Shown one piece after another: positions 10,719 through 21,539 of a stretch of DNA of 64,000 nucleotides. Where the stretch lies: contig NC_053133.1 in assembly GCF_010015445.1 (NCBI RefSeq), positions 2,840,764-2,904,763 of the forward strand, written 5' to 3'. The translations under genes and the position numbers were made by a program. A model generated the notes under the pieces. It saw nothing but the letters and a program-made list of their open reading frames with translations, was not told where the DNA came from and did no database searches. Within the stretch, counting starts at the first letter, position 1. Each line of letters begins with the position of its first letter. The stretch is from Perca fluviatilis (lineage: Eukaryota; Chordata; Actinopteri; Perciformes; Percidae).

Positions 10719-13700
10719 CATATGCAGTATATACAGCTGTATATAACATTATTCCTTCCTTTGCCTTTTGTTCACGCACTGCTTTTGTCTTTGTCATTCA
10801 TAAAGACATACTGTATCTCGTCTCTTTTAACAGTCGATGAGCGTGTCTAGGCTTGGCTGCCTCCTTTGGTCAGGTCACACTGGCGGGGTCATGGGGAGCC
10901 CAACAAAACACTCATGAGTTAAATGGGGCGATGCGGATGCTCCATGCCTCCCCCCATTCTGCCCTCCCCTCTGTTTTCAGGCTGACCATTCTCCTCTCAT
11001 TAATCCTGTGTGGATGTTTATCCATGTTGACATTCAACATAGCAGCCGGCCTTCTCTCTGACTAACAAACAGGGTGACTAAGGGTTTTCTTTCTCTTTTT
11101 TTTATGCCCGGAGCTGTCACAGGGCTAGCCTAGCCTAGCTGGCTCAATGCACGGACGCGGGGGGACAGAGAGGGGCACTTGATTTGTCAGTCACATCGCA
11201 GTCAGGCTGTGCAACTGGAATCGGTATGTGAATATGAATGCGTACACCCTCAGGAAGGCCATTATCAGTTCTGTGTGCTACCGAGAGGAAAATCAATATG
11301 GTCATCATAACGGACTGGCAAAAAGCCAGCCACTAGGCTGTGTTCAAGGCACAATACATGGCAGCGGATTACTCCTCATCTGATGTCATCTAATTTAATC
11401 CCTGTAGACAGTGACACTGTGAGACTATAGTGAGGTCAAGCACATTTAAAAATGGACTAGACGTCCAACATTTATGTCAAAAAAAGACAACAAAAAGACA
11501 CAAACGGACAGTCAGGTGGTCTGAAGTGAGGCTCCAGCAGAGGTTTGCCCTGATGAGTTTTTGCCATAAACACAAGCTGGCGTAAGAGCCCCTTACCGGG
11601 CCCACCTTCTGCCTATTGTGTCAGTCCAGTCTTTTTCATTAACCGCTCCACTGAGGACCACAAGGGAGGGGAGGGGATAGACGGGCGGGAAGGGAAAGAA
11701 GGAGGTGGCGGTGGTGATGATGGGGGGGGGGGACCTCACTGTGGACCTGAAGAGAAGCCACCAAATACATGATTAAAAACACACATCAGCAAGCAGCGCT
11801 GGGCATACCATACACAATATTTACCTCCGCCAGGATGGCAATTTAGAGGTAATCTCTCCCTCAAGTATACACACACTACCAGAGAATATTATCTCTCACC
11901 CCCACACTTGTGGGGAGGGGCTGAGAAGGAGGGAGAGACCAAGAGGGATCAAGGGACAGTTAATGTGAAAGAAAAGAAAAGAAACAAAAAGAAAAGAAAA
12001 GAAAAGAAGAACATAGTTGGAGAGATTGTGAGCTCTAAGTCGTCTTGCAAACACACCTGTCTGCCCATGACTCACTGCTTTGGAGCCGGGAGAGGAGAGG
12101 AGGGCAGAGGAGGCTTTCTGCTCAGTTAGCTCACATGATACACTTAACTGAGCTCTCCTCCCTACATTGCACTGCAACAAACACTCGCCTACCCCACTCC
12201 CTGTGTCAGTATCAGTGTCGAGAGTCAAGGCTGACAGAGCTTTTACAGAGCAACACAACTCATTCAACAACAACAACAACAGGCACGTCAGTACAGATGC
12301 TGCTCCACGTGGTGTGTCGCATCAAGGCAGCAGTTCTGGTTACTCCAGGACCTACATGATTTTGAAACGCTGACGAGAAACAACCCAGGCTGCTAATCTG
12401 GGGGGGGGGGATTTTGCCCCAGAGCATCGGTTGTGTTTTTGTTCAGTTCACTGAGCTGATGCGTCGCTACAAGCTCCCACTGCCGCCTCATCCCTGTATT
12501 ACGCCCTGTGCTCAATATTTTTGTCCTTTCGGGGAGAGCGTTGGCCGATCCGCGGATGGCTGCGTCAGCGTCAGTTAGGGAGCCTCCGAGGCGTGCGGCC
12601 CCCATCACATTGTCCTATCATGCAGATGGACCCCTCATGGCCCATGTTGGGGATTTGGGGAAACTCCTGCCTGCTGTGCCAAATTAAGCCTTCGCCCTGA
12701 CATTAAAAATAGCACACTGGGTAGCACATTGCCACTTTTAAAATACACGGGACATAAATGCCACGGGGATGCGTCGGCGTTAACGTTAAAGCGAGCGAGC
12801 GTGACGCAGACGCAAGCTACATTTCCAAGACAAAAATGTCAAACGAGAGTGCTGCGAAGCAGGCTCTCGAGGGCCGGAGGGCTGCGTGAGAGAGGGATTT
12901 TGATGAATTCTGCGAACGTTCCGCGGATTCCTCCCTCACGGGGACCTTTGGCAAAAGAATGGGTCATATGCAAATGGCATGCACAGTATGGAGGAGAAGT
13001 TTCCCACAAGCCGAGTGTGAAAAGGGCTTTCCCTCCCCATGCCGGGCCCGCTGAATGGGCCTTTTCTTCTGCCACTGAAAGTGTATGAGGTAGAGCAGGC
13101 AAACTGCAAAGGTAACTAGGCTCTTTCTCCTCAGGCTTTCTCACTAAAGCCTGAACACACAATGGTTCATTTAAGCATTCAGCCACACAAACCCCAATAA
13201 AGCACATCCAAGCGCAGTTAAGGGGGTTACTGAAACTGACTCTGGGTTTAAAACTCCTTCTTTACGAAGGGAGAGCACCTTTTTATAGGCTAATGCTCTC
13301 AGCCTCCATGGGAGCAGCTAATCATTAAGCTGCCTTAACAGAGGTGGGAGTGTGGTCGTACATCACATAATTTTAATTCCGCCCAATGGTCAGATGAGGA
13401 CAGGCCTTTTCCCACCCTGATGGACATGTTGAGGGATGAAGCTTAGCCAGAAACACAACTTTTCTTTCCCAGATGGGATGATAAAAAAACACAAAAGTAA
13501 AAAGTTGTGATCTTTACCTGAATGGGGTATCTAAAAGTATTTTTTTATTGCTGATGTATGTGCAAAACATACATCATATCGTTTTTGACCCTAAAATCTG
13601 TAAAGGTCTGGGAGATAGCTGCCATGTGTGTCATGCTTTTCATCTGCCAGCACCAATCCCCCAGTTGTCACCTGTTGTAAAATTCTTTAGTCACCTCGGC

Positions 13701-14072
13701 CAATTCTCACCGACTCGCTCTCTCTCCATCCCCCCTCCCGGCTCCACAGGGAACGTGAAGCCCACAGTTTAAGGGGTCAGAGAGGAATGGACGGAGAGGA
13801 GGAGGGAGCGGAGAAAAAAGCTGCAGCTCCAACACCCGTTGCCCCCCCTCTTCCTCCTCCTCCTCTCTTCCCTTTTCATTGAACATACTTTAACACAAAC
13901 ACAATTGGACATGCTGGAAGCCTCACAATGGCACAGGGGGGGGAAAGTGAAGTCATACTCTAGGCACGCATGGGTGCCCAGGTCAGGGGGCAATCAACAG
14001 CACCCCTGGCTACTGTGTCTTAACCCCCCAAAATAAAGGACAAGTTCTGGAAGGAGGAGTGAGAGAGAAGAG

Positions 14073-14076
<4 letters not shown>

Positions 14077-14132
<56 letters not shown>
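14077..14132. repeat. (GA)n microsatellite
   Basis: Near-pure GA array of about 27 units. Confidence 0.95.
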
Positions 14133-14134
<2 letters not shown>

Positions 14135-16439
14135 GAGGCGGGGGGATTTTCTTCTTACTTGGCACTTTTAAATGAAGCTGCTGAGGAAGTCGGTGAAAAG
14201 CAGTGAGATAAATGAAAAATTTCCTCCTCTGCTAAACTCTTCACACAACAGGGGTGGACCTTTTAAATGTAAACAGATGTCTTTTAAAAACATCGAAGTG
14301 GCATGTGGAGTGTCCGAGCCAATCCCCCACCTCCTCCGGAGCCTTCGCTGCAGCCCATAACACTGTTTGTTTCACCTAACAAACTGTAGCTATAGCTAAA
14401 CCATTGCTTTTTGTTGTTGTTTTTTATTGTTCAACCACAAACTTACAGCGTGTGGTTGTATTCAATCGTTTTTAGACAGGGTGAGTGAGTCCAGGGCACT
14501 CAGCATAGTTTAAGTATAGTTTTACCAGGCCAATAAACGTGCTCTTCAACATTACATGAGTTGTTGCCAAGCGCCGAGCCCAAAGCCTAATTTTCCCTAT
14601 TTGATGGATGATTCACCAAGGTGCTAGTGTGTGCAAGTATGCCTCAGAAGCAGGGGGGGGGAGACAGATTAGAAGATGAGACAAATGTGAGGTATTGTCA
14701 AACAAATAGAAATTCTATAGCTACCTGTATGTACAATCATTTCAAGGTGTCTCTGTAACACTGTCAGCCCCCAGCCACTAAGCGTGGGTGCAAAGCTGTC
14801 CCGGCACAAGCCCCCTCAGCCCCCAGAATGTTACCACCGCGGTGCATTCCTCTTTTCCCAAATTGCTGTGTTAAATTACCGTTGCAGTACGGCCGCTATT
14901 CCTTAGGGGAGCCGAGTGAGGAGAAGCGACAAAAGCAAGCCGTAGTAACCCGCCGATTGCAAACACCTGTCGTCCTGCGGGCTGTTAACACCTCTCTGTT
15001 TACAGCAGGGAAATGGAGCTCACCTTGATCTCAGCTCGCCCTGCTCGCCAGGCACCATAACAAGCCGGGCACAACTTAAGGGCTTGCTTAATTAGAAGAG
15101 TCCAAGCAATGCCCTAATGACACTTTTTTTACACTTTTAAGCTATTAGGCTGGAGTTGGTTTCTCCAAAGACAGCCGCCCATATTAAACTGCCAACTTGT
15201 TTGTAAAATTGCAACAAAACCAAAGGGTATGACAACAAGCAGCCGACACCAGCCTTTAATCTGCCTTTACTGAGGAATTCCCTTCAAAATGCAGAGATGT
15301 TGATTTACATGATAGATCCCCAGCCTTGTCAGGAAGGTGGTAGGAAGTGAAGACTTAAAAGCAGACCTTGACGGCTCTTTGAAACAAATGCAAATGAGGC
15401 AAAGTAACATGGGGAAACACATCTGTTTGGTTAAGGATGTGACTTTAAATATCAATAGGCTAGGGCTGTGTCATTATTTAATAACACCCTGTTAAATTAA
15501 AGACAGAAAGAAAGCAACAAATGACAGGTAGACATTCTGAAGTCTTTTCAGAGGGATTAAACTGACTCCCTTTTCTATCACAAGGCAGAGACATGTCCAC
15601 ACCTTGGCAGCAGGACCGTTATTTAAGGTGTGTCCATACCTTGCACATATTAAACTGCACAAACGCTCCAGGGAGGGGATGCATAGCTTAACACAGGAAC
15701 GAGATGACAGTGGAAAGCATCGATCGCACCCATAGAAATAAAAAAAAAACATGCCACTCTTCACTCATCAGGTAGGCTGTCCACAGAAAATTCACAAGAC
15801 ACAAGAAAACACCGTTTGGTCGCCTTTCCTCCCACGAATTACTGCTTTTAGTAGCACAGAAAGTAGCGGCTATTACTAACCGACTCCGTCCATCCCATAG
15901 CCTGTCTGTGTGATGGCAGGTTTGGTTTTGACAAAATAACGCAGAATTTCCTGTGTTGCCCCAGTTCCCTTTAGATACACTGGGTGGCTCAACACATGAG
16001 CATGAGTTGATAGACAACACATGTTGTCAAAACCCGCGACAAAAAAATAAAAAAGGCTTAATTATAAATAGTAGCCTAGCTTAAAGGCAGTGGAAATTGT
16101 CGCTCTACGGATTCACAACAGCCCACAACGTAAATACATGGAACACGTAGCAGGAAAACAGACGTTAACAACTCGCAAAAGTCCTTTAGATGTAGCCTAC
16201 CTTGAAACTAAGCTAAATTAACATGTACGTGTGTAATACAAACAGTAGAGAATTTAAAAAAGTAAGCTTGAAGAGAGCCCTATAGACTAGGCTACTAAAC
16301 ACACCACAATAAGCACAATAAGGTGGGTGAAATGCCCGTTGAGCTTCGCATACAGAAACGCAGATTATGTCTGCTAGGCTATCGACTTGTAGTAGAATTA
16401 GTAGGCTATAAGGGATGTATTAAAAAATTATCAATAACG

Positions 16440-16680
16440 GCATAGACGAGAAAACCGGAGTGTGTTTAAAGGTTCGCTCGCGTCCAAGAATCAGGATTCC
16501 CAGCGCGCGACTGGAGAGGATCCGCTGCCCTTATATGGGCTGCGCTCTCCCTGCTCTCACAAACAGCGCGTGAGATATTCCTCGTTCTCCGGAACCTCTG
16601 TTAGCCCAACCGTGTTTCTACTGGGCTTTCTGCCGTTACTTTACTACCAAACAGCCGGGTCCAAACATTTCACATGAACA
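16440..16680 (-). promoter_or_regulatory. CpG-rich patch with a CArG box, possible internal zeb1 regulatory element
   Basis: This CpG-dense patch (gcgcgcgact, cgctcgcgtcc, cagcgcgtgag) lies about 1 kb inside intron 1. It contains CCTTATATGG (16529-16538), a perfect CC(A/T)6GG serum-response-factor site that also reads as a TATA-like stretch. An alternative promoter or SRF-responsive enhancer would fit; function is inferred only. Confidence 0.3.
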
Positions 16681-17504
16681 GTATGAGCGGCACAGAACTA
16701 AAAACTAAAATAAGTTGGAGGATGAAGAAGAAAAAGAGGGACCTGCCCAAAACGTGCTTCAACACAACACGCAATATTCTTCTCTTTTCTGCCTTTAAAA
16801 CATTGCAATGGTGTCGTCGATATTATACACCTAATTCGAATCATGTAGCAGGCAGGATTAAATCAGGCAAAATGCATTTTGTCAGCCCCTGTAGCGCAGC
16901 AACAGTGTCCCGTCGCTACCTGCTATGACTGAGCAAAAGAGAAGAACAAACCAAACAGTTGTGTTCCCTCCGTTTCACAAACATAAACGACGTCCATGAC
17001 GTTTTTTTTGACAAAAGCACAGCTAGGCTACATCTCGTGTTAAAAGTGTTAAAAACAAGCCGTCTATCGAGGTCCGCAATAACAATCAGGTAGCCCGTTC
17101 CCCCCACAGAAACAGGTCCCGAGTTTCGTGGTGGGCTCAAAAACTCGACATAATAAAACGAAATCAATGAATACAGAGTCTGTAAAGCGGGTCAAAGTGT
17201 ATTTCAATTACTAAAGAAGTGTAAAGTGCAGACAAAAGCTTGTCCACTCATAACAGGGTGAGGTGCGTATAACGGTCCCCGGTGCAGCGGACCGCTAGGC
17301 GGAGGGAGAGACGCGACCCAGGTATAACGGTACACCACATAGGGCTGTAATACAGCGCTCACTTGCTACTTCCCCAGCACTTTCAGTTACTAAAAACCGG
17401 ACTTATGGGCTGCCAAACTTTTCGATGAAATTACCGGGAGACAGAACAGCCTCTAGACCGTTTCCCCGAAAGAAAAGCTCCGCGTCGGAAGTAGTTTAAC
17501 TCAC

Positions 17505-17562
17505 CGTTGTTCCTCCTCGGGTTCGCCTGCTTTCTGCGCTTACACCTGGGGCCATCCGCCAT
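17505..17562 (-). CDS. zeb1: zeb1 first coding exon (N-terminus of ZEB1 transcription factor)
   Basis: The minus-strand ATG at 17562-17560 opens MADGPRCKRRKQANPRRNN, the invariant N-terminus of vertebrate ZEB1. ZEB2 ends this motif with a Lys-Asn pair (RRKN) rather than RRNN, so ZEB1 is favoured. The exon gives 19 codons plus one G, then GTGAGT, so the intron is phase 1 and the split codon fits the Val that follows in known ZEB1. The start has a strong Kozak context (A at -3, G at +4), and upstream in-frame codons are 5' UTR. ZEB1 is a nuclear repressor with two C2H2 zinc-finger clusters around a homeodomain-like region. It binds E-boxes, silences E-cadherin and drives epithelial-mesenchymal transition. 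Fingers, homeodomain and the CtBP-binding part are encoded by later exons outside the window. Teleosts have zeb1a and zeb1b; which one this is cannot be told from 19 residues. Confidence 0.93.
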
Positions 17563-17800
17563 GATCCTTTCGTTGTGTCTAAATGCTGCCGGAGAGTCAC
17601 CTCCTCTCTCACCCCCTCTCCCCCCTCCTCCTTCTCCTCCCTCCCCTTCACCTCCCCTTCTCCGCACCTGGTTTACGACACTCAGCTTTACGACATCACC
17701 TTCCCGCACCTCCCCAACCCACGCTGCCAGTAGGCCGACCATTCATAGTATGCAGTGGGAAGGAGAGGGATGACTGCATGCGCTCTGTACCTGGCCAGCC
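17563..17800 (-). promoter_or_regulatory. zeb1: zeb1 5' UTR and proximal promoter
   Basis: Immediately upstream of the zeb1 ATG on the minus strand is a purine-rich tract (GAGGAGG/GGGGAG repeats at about 17595-17670; plus strand CCTCCT). This resembles the TATA-less GA-rich start regions of developmental genes. The exon and flank from about 17270 to 17800 have raised CpG content. No TATA box was seen, and the transcription start cannot be placed without RNA data. Confidence 0.6.
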
Positions 17801-17928
17801 TTTTACTAATGTGGCATGCATTTAAAAAAATGTTATAGTAGTAAGTAAAAGGTATAGACCTAGGTGGTAGAGGTTAGGGGATGTGCATTGTTTACATACA
17901 AAAAAAACTACCTATCTCATTTATTTAT

Positions 17929-17957
17929 TTTTTGTTTGTTTGTTTGTTTGTTTGTTT
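17929..17957. repeat. (TTTG)n microsatellite
   Basis: Six to seven TTTG units precede a short (CA)n at 17961-17977. Confidence 0.9.
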
Positions 17958-17999
17958 TGTCCACACACACACACACATATTTTTTTTGAGAATTACTTA

Positions 18000-18024
18000 T
18001 TCAACCAATAAGTAATTGGTTGAA
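18000..18024. repeat. Perfect 10-bp-arm inverted repeat
   Basis: ttcaaccaat, loop aagta, attggttgaa. An overlapping second inverted pair (ttacttatt / aataagtaa) gives a cruciform-prone site just upstream of the TG arrays. Confidence 0.9.
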
Positions 18025-18100
18025 GATAAATCTCGTGCTATTATAAGCACCATCCAGTATGCCATTTTGCTACCTACCGACCTGTTGTTTACATCATGTG

Positions 18101-18102
<2 letters not shown>

Positions 18103-18188
<86 letters not shown>

Positions 18189-18200
18189 TGTGTGTGTGTG
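18103..18200. repeat. Long (TG)n array
   Basis: About 49 near-perfect TG units with one TTTG interruption. About 0.5 kb upstream of the zeb1 exon. Confidence 0.97.
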
Positions 18201-18235
18201 AGTAGCACAGTAGGACAGAAATTCAGCAGACAAAG

Positions 18236-18237
<2 letters not shown>

Positions 18238-18281
<44 letters not shown>
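18238..18281. repeat. (TG)n microsatellite
   Basis: About 22 TG units, separated from the previous array by 37 bp of unique sequence. Confidence 0.97.
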
Positions 18282-18378
18282 ATAGAAAGGAAGATGTCAT
18301 GAGACTGTCATCACTGATTCGATCCTCCACCTAAAGAAAAACCCTGCTGTTCTCCTGAGCCTAGTGAATGCAGACAAA

Positions 18379-18381
<3 letters not shown>

Positions 18382-18455
<74 letters not shown>
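18382..18455. repeat. Long (AC)n array
   Basis: About 36 AC units in opposite orientation to the TG arrays to the left, so 18103-18455 forms a large imperfect inverted repeat. Confidence 0.97.
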
Positions 18456-18457
<2 letters not shown>

Positions 18458-18460
18458 CTT

Positions 18461-18494
18461 TTCTATTTACACAGTTGGCTCTGTGTAAATAGAA
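18461..18494. repeat. Perfect 14-bp-arm hairpin beside an AC array
   Basis: ttctatttacacag (18461-18474), loop ttggct, ctgtgtaaatagaa (18481-18494). Confidence 0.95.
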
Positions 18495-18962
18495 ATGAAA
18501 TAAAACCCAGGATCACGTGTTTGAGGTGAATTCTTCTGGAAACTCATAGTGACAGACAAAAAATGAAGTTTATAAACTCAGCAATGAATGAAATGATGCT
18601 TGAGATCCCATGACATGCAATTACAGGTCAGAGGAGCAGACTGTGGCTATTCTTGAGGCAGATAGACTATAAGGTTTCTGGTGCCGGGACCTCTATGTGA
18701 GATGTGATTCAGTCTGTTGTGGCACTGGCAGCTAGACTGTGTAGCCCGGTGTCCTGTATTGACTGTTAAATGAGGCCATGACATTTCATTATTACTGGGA
18801 TTGTTTAAAGGAGCAAGCAGAAGTTACCACTTTGACTTCTATCTTTCTACAGGATATATTTGGATTACAGTTCCAAGATTTAATGATGTAACCATATATA
18901 TACAATATAGCCTTGATATAAATTTACCTATCGAGTATTTAGGCTTGAGGTAACAAAATCCT

Positions 18963-19086
18963 CATTGCTCTTTGGGGAATTGTCGGGTCTCTGTAAATTA
19001 TAGAGTGTGGTCTAGACCTACTGTAACTGTAAAGTGTCCTGAGATAATGTCTGTTATGATTTGACACTATAAATAAAATTGAATTG
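18963..19086 (+). mobile_element. LINE-type 3' tail repeat, plus orientation
   Basis: Contains gagtgtggtctagacctac, aaagtgtcctgagataatg, and gatttgacactataaat followed by aaaattgaattgg. This is the complement of the left part of 38972-39513. The short AATTG-type tail resembles ends of fish L2-clade LINEs and their SINE partners; the clade is inferred. Confidence 0.7.
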
Positions 19087-19788
19087 GACAATCGGCCTAT
19101 CATTCAGCTACATGTGACAGCTTGTATACATAGGATGGCTGAATAATTCAGTAGCAGTAGAGCAGTCCAGCTATCAGGGCAGGCTGCCCAGACAGAGAGT
19201 AATAGCTTTAGCATAAACAACACCTCTAAACTTGCTCCAGGTGGCCTCTTCCACCAATAGACAGCCTGCCTGAGTGGGACATGGTGAGGGGAGGGTGCCC
19301 AGACTCTCTCTCTCTCTCTGCCTTCCCTGATGAAAAAAGCCCCAGAAACAGTCTACATCAGCAAAAGATCAATGATGAGACGCTCGGCTAACCGTGCAGT
19401 CGTAGTGGCGTTCCCTGCACACCGAGCCTGGAAAAATAGGATGCTTGTTATCCAATGGAAAGTCCGATCTTTCCCATTTTCCTTGGATCGCGCCGCTATT
19501 AGCATGAAGTCATTTTTCAGCGTCTGTGGAAAACAAAGAATAACAATTATACGACCACTACTCGTTCGAAATAGCCTGAAGACATCTCCGCTGTGCTTTA
19601 GAGTAACTGGTGTAAAACAGGGTGATTTATTTTCTCTGGCAAATCACGGTGTATGTTGTACTGGAGCAAATTCATACACCAGCAAATGAGAAATGCATGG
19701 ATGTTATGGTTATGTTGTCGGATCCGGATGACCCCTCTATGATTTGGATGAATGCAGGGTCAGAGAAGTCAATTACAAGACATTGATC
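19087..19788. other. Unique sequence, no gene recognised
   Basis: No exon or transposon motif was recognised, including in the 119-codon frame at 19330-19689. Quality appears to fall toward its right edge. Confidence 0.4.
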
Positions 19789-20012
19789 TAAAAAAAAAAA
19801 AACCCCCCCACAAAAAAAAAAAAAAGTTGGGGGGAGAGGGTGCCTATCCACACCCCCCCCCCCCCCCCAAAAAAAAAAAAAAAAAAGATATACCAACCCC
19901 AAAACAGAAACCCCCCCCCCCCCAAAAAATGGTAAAAGGTGGGTAAAAAAAAAGGGGTGTTTTGTACCCCCCCCCCCCCCCCCCCCCCCACAACCCCCCC
20001 CCCCCCTTAATT

Positions 20013-20044
<32 letters not shown>

Positions 20045-20076
20045 CTCTCTCCCCCACCCCCACACCAAAAAATAAT

Positions 20077-20135
<59 letters not shown>

Positions 20136-20136
20136 A

Positions 20137-20175
<39 letters not shown>

Positions 20176-20321
20176 AAACCCAAAAAGGGAGAGAGAAGGA
20201 CTTTTATATAAAAATTAAAAAAAAAAAAAAAAAATAGAGGGATGGTTTTACTCTTTAATTGGGTTTTTTTTTTTTTTTTTTGGTTTTTTTTCTTTTTGCC
20301 TTTGCCCCTCCCCCCCCCCCC

Positions 20322-20360
<39 letters not shown>

Positions 20361-20549
20361 CCCCCCCCCCCCCCCCCCCCCTTTTGGTGGGTGTGGGGGG
20401 TTTTTGGCCCTCCCGTTCTTTGGTGTGGGTGTGGTCATCGGGTGTTGGTTTTGGTGGTGGGTTTGGGGTGGTGGTTGGGTTTGGTGGCGGGGGGCCCCCC
20501 CCCCCCTTGCGCGCCCCCCCGGCCCCCCCCCGCCCCCCGCCCTTGCCCC

Positions 20550-20602
<53 letters not shown>

Positions 20603-20627
20603 CCCCCCCCCGCACCACGCGCCCCCC

Positions 20628-20688
<61 letters not shown>

Positions 20689-20704
20689 ACCGCCCCCCCC
20701 GCGC
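19789..20704. other. Homopolymer-dominated block, probable assembly or consensus artefact
   Basis: About 900 bp consist almost only of alternating runs of A, C, T and G, 10 to about 60 bases long, with a few low-diversity joins. No biological repeat family looks like this. It begins and ends abruptly in ordinary sequence. Open frames here (up to 297 codons of poly-Gly, poly-Pro or poly-Lys) are meaningless. Confidence 0.85.
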
Positions 20705-20990
20705 CGGTGTTAACCAGACGGTGCCTCTCCCGGGCTGTCAGCTGTTCTCTCTGCAAATGTGTCTCCCTACAGTGGGAGCAGAGCGACCGAACGGCCGGCT
20801 GCTGCACGTTAGCTAACGTTAGCTTTCTAATTTCACCCACCCAACATGCCTTCATCATACACTGGTTAGCGAAAATTTGCCAAACAAAATTGTCACTCAT
20901 GTGCCGATAGCGATGTGCTTTCCTACGATGTGAAAAGAGCGTGTGAATTCAACATTAAGTTTTTACATTTAACTATTTTAGAGGCCTTGG
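20705..20990 (+). repeat. Dispersed repeat with CGTTAGCTAACGTTAGC motif, copy 1
   Basis: It shares acgttagctaacgttagc, acactggttag, ctgctttcctacg-like, gtgacaagagtgtg-like and aatttgactaattta-like segments with 45170-45330, in the same orientation. Its left side is lost in the homopolymer block. Element class unknown. Confidence 0.6.
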
Positions 20991-21034
20991 ACGTTGTTTA
21001 CTACATTAATGTGTTCACTGTGTTAATGGACTGA

Positions 21035-21121
21035 GGATGGGAGGAGGATTCGGCAGAATCTTAACCAGTGAATTCGGTATTTGGCCGAACCCCCAAAAAA
21101 TCTGGATTTGGTGCATCCCTA
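21035..21121. mobile_element. hAT MITE fragment (attcggcc family)
   Basis: gaattcggtatttggccga and the terminal ggtgcatccct followed by A match the tagggatgcacc-type hAT ends. The left end is uncertain. Confidence 0.5.
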
Positions 21122-21123
21122 GT

Positions 21124-21450
21124 TTTAATGTTATACAGAATCATACTATATAGGCAATGCATTCTGGGAGAAAATAATAATATTACAGCACTATCTGCGA
21201 ATGTTACAGATTACAGGTATTTACTGTTAATAGCAATGCATCTTGGGAAAATAGAGGAAAAGGCGTGAATTACACTACAGCCAGTACATTACTGTTAATT
21301 TAAAAAAATACGGTAATAAACTATGTCTATTTACAGTAAAATACCTTAAAATTTTAAAACCAGTATGCTTACTGTAAATAAACAGTAGTTTACTGGTGAA
21401 ACTGCTTTACGGTGAGAAGTTTTAGTATACAGTTCTAAAAACATAATAAA
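21124..21450. repeat. AT-rich dispersed-repeat-like sequence with tactgt/acagta words
   Basis: Repeated tttactgttaat, acagtaaaatac and tactgtaaataaac words plus two gcaatgcattctggga / gcaatgcatcttggga segments give an internally repetitive, imperfectly palindromic region. Confidence 0.45.
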
Positions 21451-21466
21451 ATATATGACAAACTGG

Positions 21467-21538
21467 TATGGAATCGGTACTTGGTATTGGCCGATACGCA
21501 AGTTCGGGAAGCAAAAAATGGTATCGGACCATCTCTAC
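21467..21538 (-). mobile_element. Truncated copy of the 114-bp hAT MITE
   Basis: In complement it reads tagagatggtccgatacc, tttttgcttcccg, acttgcgtatcggccaatac. This matches 42528-42641 but lacks the other end. Confidence 0.7.
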
Positions 21539-21539
21539 A

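Larger units (their letters stand above)
10474..16430. other. zeb1 intron 1, mostly unique sequence
   Basis: No exon or intact transposon was recognised. It holds a perfect palindrome (10689-10718), a GAAAA-rich tract (11970-12007), short poly-G runs (11721-11732, 12402-12411), a (GA)n array (14077-14132) and GC-richer islands near 12770-13080 and 14830-15070. Open frames of about 120 codons at 12729-13207 overlap on both strands and show no family motif, so they were not called genes. Confidence 0.5.
1..17504 (-). other. zeb1: zeb1 intron 1 (5' part of the intron, runs off the left edge)
   Basis: Everything left of the zeb1 exon 1 donor is intron 1 of that gene, read on the minus strand. 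The donor GT is at 17504-17503 in the context AACG|GTGAGT. In vertebrates ZEB1 has a very long first intron, and no candidate exon 2 (which would continue with the rest of a split Val codon) was recognised here. Most of it is unique sequence with microsatellites. Recognisable transposons are confined to about 0.1-2.2 kb, 7.5-7.7 kb and 9.7-10.5 kb. Assignment depends entirely on the exon call. Confidence 0.85.

Noticed and set aside
12729..13207. Overlapping 119- and 122-codon frames on opposite strands
   Set aside because: GC-richer region with no domain motif or splice signals; both strands equally open.
20007..20910. Open frames of 185-297 codons on both strands
   Set aside because: They translate homopolymers (poly-Gly, poly-Pro, poly-Lys, poly-Phe) in a block that looks like an assembly artefact.
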